A stretch of 6,641 bases of DNA, taken from contig JANHAK010000070.1 of assembly GCA_024464195.1 (NCBI GenBank), positions 1-6,641 on the forward strand, read 5' to 3'. The notes under the pieces are model-generated. The model was not told where the DNA came from. It ran no database searches and worked only from the letters and a program-made list of their open reading frames with translations. The position numbers and the translations under genes were made by a program. The DNA is from Methanomassiliicoccales archaeon (GTDB taxonomy: Archaea > Thermoplasmatota > Thermoplasmata > Methanomassiliicoccales > JACIVX01). Below, one piece after another: positions 5,507-6,641 of this stretch; the stretch's first letter is position 1, and each line of letters starts with the position of its first letter.

Positions 5507-6641
5507 ATGGATCATATTCCAAGCCACGCTAGAGAGAAGGAGCTCGGGATAGAGGTCTTTTTTACCGACACGCCGGGTGTCGGCGGCAAGTTGAGAAAGG
5601 ATCCAGAAGATTTTGTAGTTGAGGAGATTTCGGATTTTCCAGAAAAAGATGAAAACGGTCGCTATACGATTGCAAAAGTGACCTCAATAAACTGGGAGAT
5701 GAATCGACTCGTGAGGCAACTTGCAAAGAGTCTGAGGATTAGCAGAAATAAGATAGGCTTTGCCGGAACAAAGGACAAGAGAGCTGTGACTACACAGCTG
5801 ATGTCTTTTGAGGCGCCAATTGAAAATGTCACTTCTTTGTATATCCATCAGGTTGCAATCACCGATGCGTATCGCGCCAGAAAACCGATCACGATCGGAG
5901 ATCTCATCGGCAACTTTTTCAAGATCAGAATTAGGGAGTGCTTGTATCACGATGAGGAGCTCGCAAAGATCTTGAAAGAAACTCTTACGATTTTGGAACG
6001 ATCTGGCGGTTTCCCCAATTTTTTCGGAATCCAGCGTTTCGGCGCAATCAGACCCATTACCCATCACGTCGGTAAATATATCATCAAGCGCGACTTTGAA
6101 AGGGCAGTCATGACTTATGTGGCAAATCCCACAGATTATGAAAGTGAAGAGGTAAGGGAGGCCCGACAAAACCTCGAGGAAACAAGAGATTTCGAAACAG
6201 CACTCAGAGTCTTTCCGAAAAAACTCCTCTTCGAAAGAACCGTCATTTCACATCTTGTCAAACATCCTGAAGATTACGCTGGTGCGATTCGATCGCTGCC
6301 AGGAAATCTTCAAATGATGTTTGTCCATGCATATCAATCGTACCTTTTTAACAAGATACTCAGCGAAAGAATCAGAAGAGAATTTCCACTCAACCGGCCG
6401 ACCGTCGGTGACATCATTTTGCCAGCCGATGCAAAGGGATTGCCAGATCATGATCACTATGTACTCGTAACAGAGGAAAACATCGATCTCGCTGAAAAGA
6501 GAGTTGCTGAGGAGAAGGCATTTGTCAGCGGCGTTCTGTTCGGTTCTGAGAGTGAATTCGCGGAAGGCGAAATGGGAGCGATCGAAAGGGAAATCATTGA
6601 AAATGAGGGGATCACAAAGAAAGATTTCGTTGTCCCAGAAT
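5507..6641 (+). CDS. truD: tRNA pseudouridine synthase TruD (archaeal), C-terminus cut by window edge
   Basis: The frame is open from the ATG at 5507 to the right edge, 378 complete codons, with the last part of the protein missing (archaeal TruD is usually a little over 400 residues). TruD/Pus7 enzymes convert uridine to pseudouridine in RNA, classically position 13 of tRNA; archaeal members may also act at position 35. The N-terminal LRKDPEDFVVEEI (29-41) is typical. The catalytic aspartate is Asp90 in AGTKDKRAVTTQ (86-97). NFFGIQRFG (171-179) and the helix AYQSYLFNKIL (275-285) are further family signatures. The TruD-specific insertion domain lies roughly between residues 190 and 340. The gene begins 3 bases after rpoL; the nearest purine-rich sequence (AAAAGGAA, ending about 12 bases before the ATG) is a poor ribosome site, so translation may depend on ribosomes finishing rpoL. 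Identity is firm; the target position is inferred. Confidence 0.95.
   Translation, partial: MDHIPSHAREKELGIEVFFTDTPGVGGKLRKDPEDFVVEEISDFPEKDENGRYTIAKVTSINWEMNRLVRQLAKSLRISRNKIGFAGTKDKRAVTTQLMSFEAPIENVTSLYIHQVAITDAYRARKPITIGDLIGNFFKIRIRECLYHDEELAKILKETLTILERSGGFPNFFGIQRFGAIRPITHHVGKYIIKRDFERAVMTYVANPTDYESEEVREARQNLEETRDFETALRVFPKKLLFERTVISHLVKHPEDYAGAIRSLPGNLQMMFVHAYQSYLFNKILSERIRREFPLNRPTVGDIILPADAKGLPDHDHYVLVTEENIDLAEKRVAEEKAFVSGVLFGSESEFAEGEMGAIEREIIENEGITKKDFVVPE

Noticed and set aside
5684..6169. Minus-strand open frame of 161 codons.
   Set aside because: It lies wholly inside truD, which has clear catalytic and family motifs in the plus frame over the same bases.

Overview
The window is archaeal DNA, almost fully coding, with six oppositely or co-oriented housekeeping-type genes plus one methanogenesis-associated gene. 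Archaeal signs are an RNA polymerase subunit L (Rpb11-like), an ATP-dependent archaeal/eukaryal-type DNA ligase, a Hef-family helicase, an archaeal-type TruD, and AT-rich boxes placed about 21-30 bases before start codons, as expected for TBP-driven leaderless or short-leader promoters. The truncated gene at the left edge looks like methanogenesis marker protein 8 (DUF2099). This suggests a methanogenic euryarchaeon or a close relative. A Methanomassiliicoccales/Thermoplasmatota lineage is a reasonable guess, but it is inferred from gene content only and not proven.

Layout: on the minus strand, a GNAT N-acetyltransferase (634-1155) is followed by the overlapping marker-8 gene (1-653, running off the left edge). 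A divergent intergenic region (1156-1308) separates this pair from the plus-strand genes. These are an IscA/HesB-like iron-sulfur protein (1309-1629), a Hef-like helicase without a nuclease domain (1713-3329), DNA ligase (3418-5181), rpoL (5228-5503), and truD (5507 to the right edge, incomplete). No stretch above about 160 bases lacks a gene. No RNA gene, CRISPR array, insertion sequence or phage signature was found.

How the parts fit: the helicase and ligase are both genome-maintenance enzymes and both carry a short candidate PCNA-binding motif (a C-terminal one in the helicase, an N-terminal-domain one in the ligase), so they may work on the same sliding clamp. rpoL and truD are 3 bases apart and probably co-transcribed, joining transcription and tRNA modification. 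The acetyltransferase and marker-8 gene overlap and should be translationally coupled. This is mostly ordinary core-genome sequence. The points of most interest are the GNAT/marker-8 coupling, the nuclease-less Hef with a terminal PIP-like motif, and the Cys/Gly tail of the HesB-like protein.
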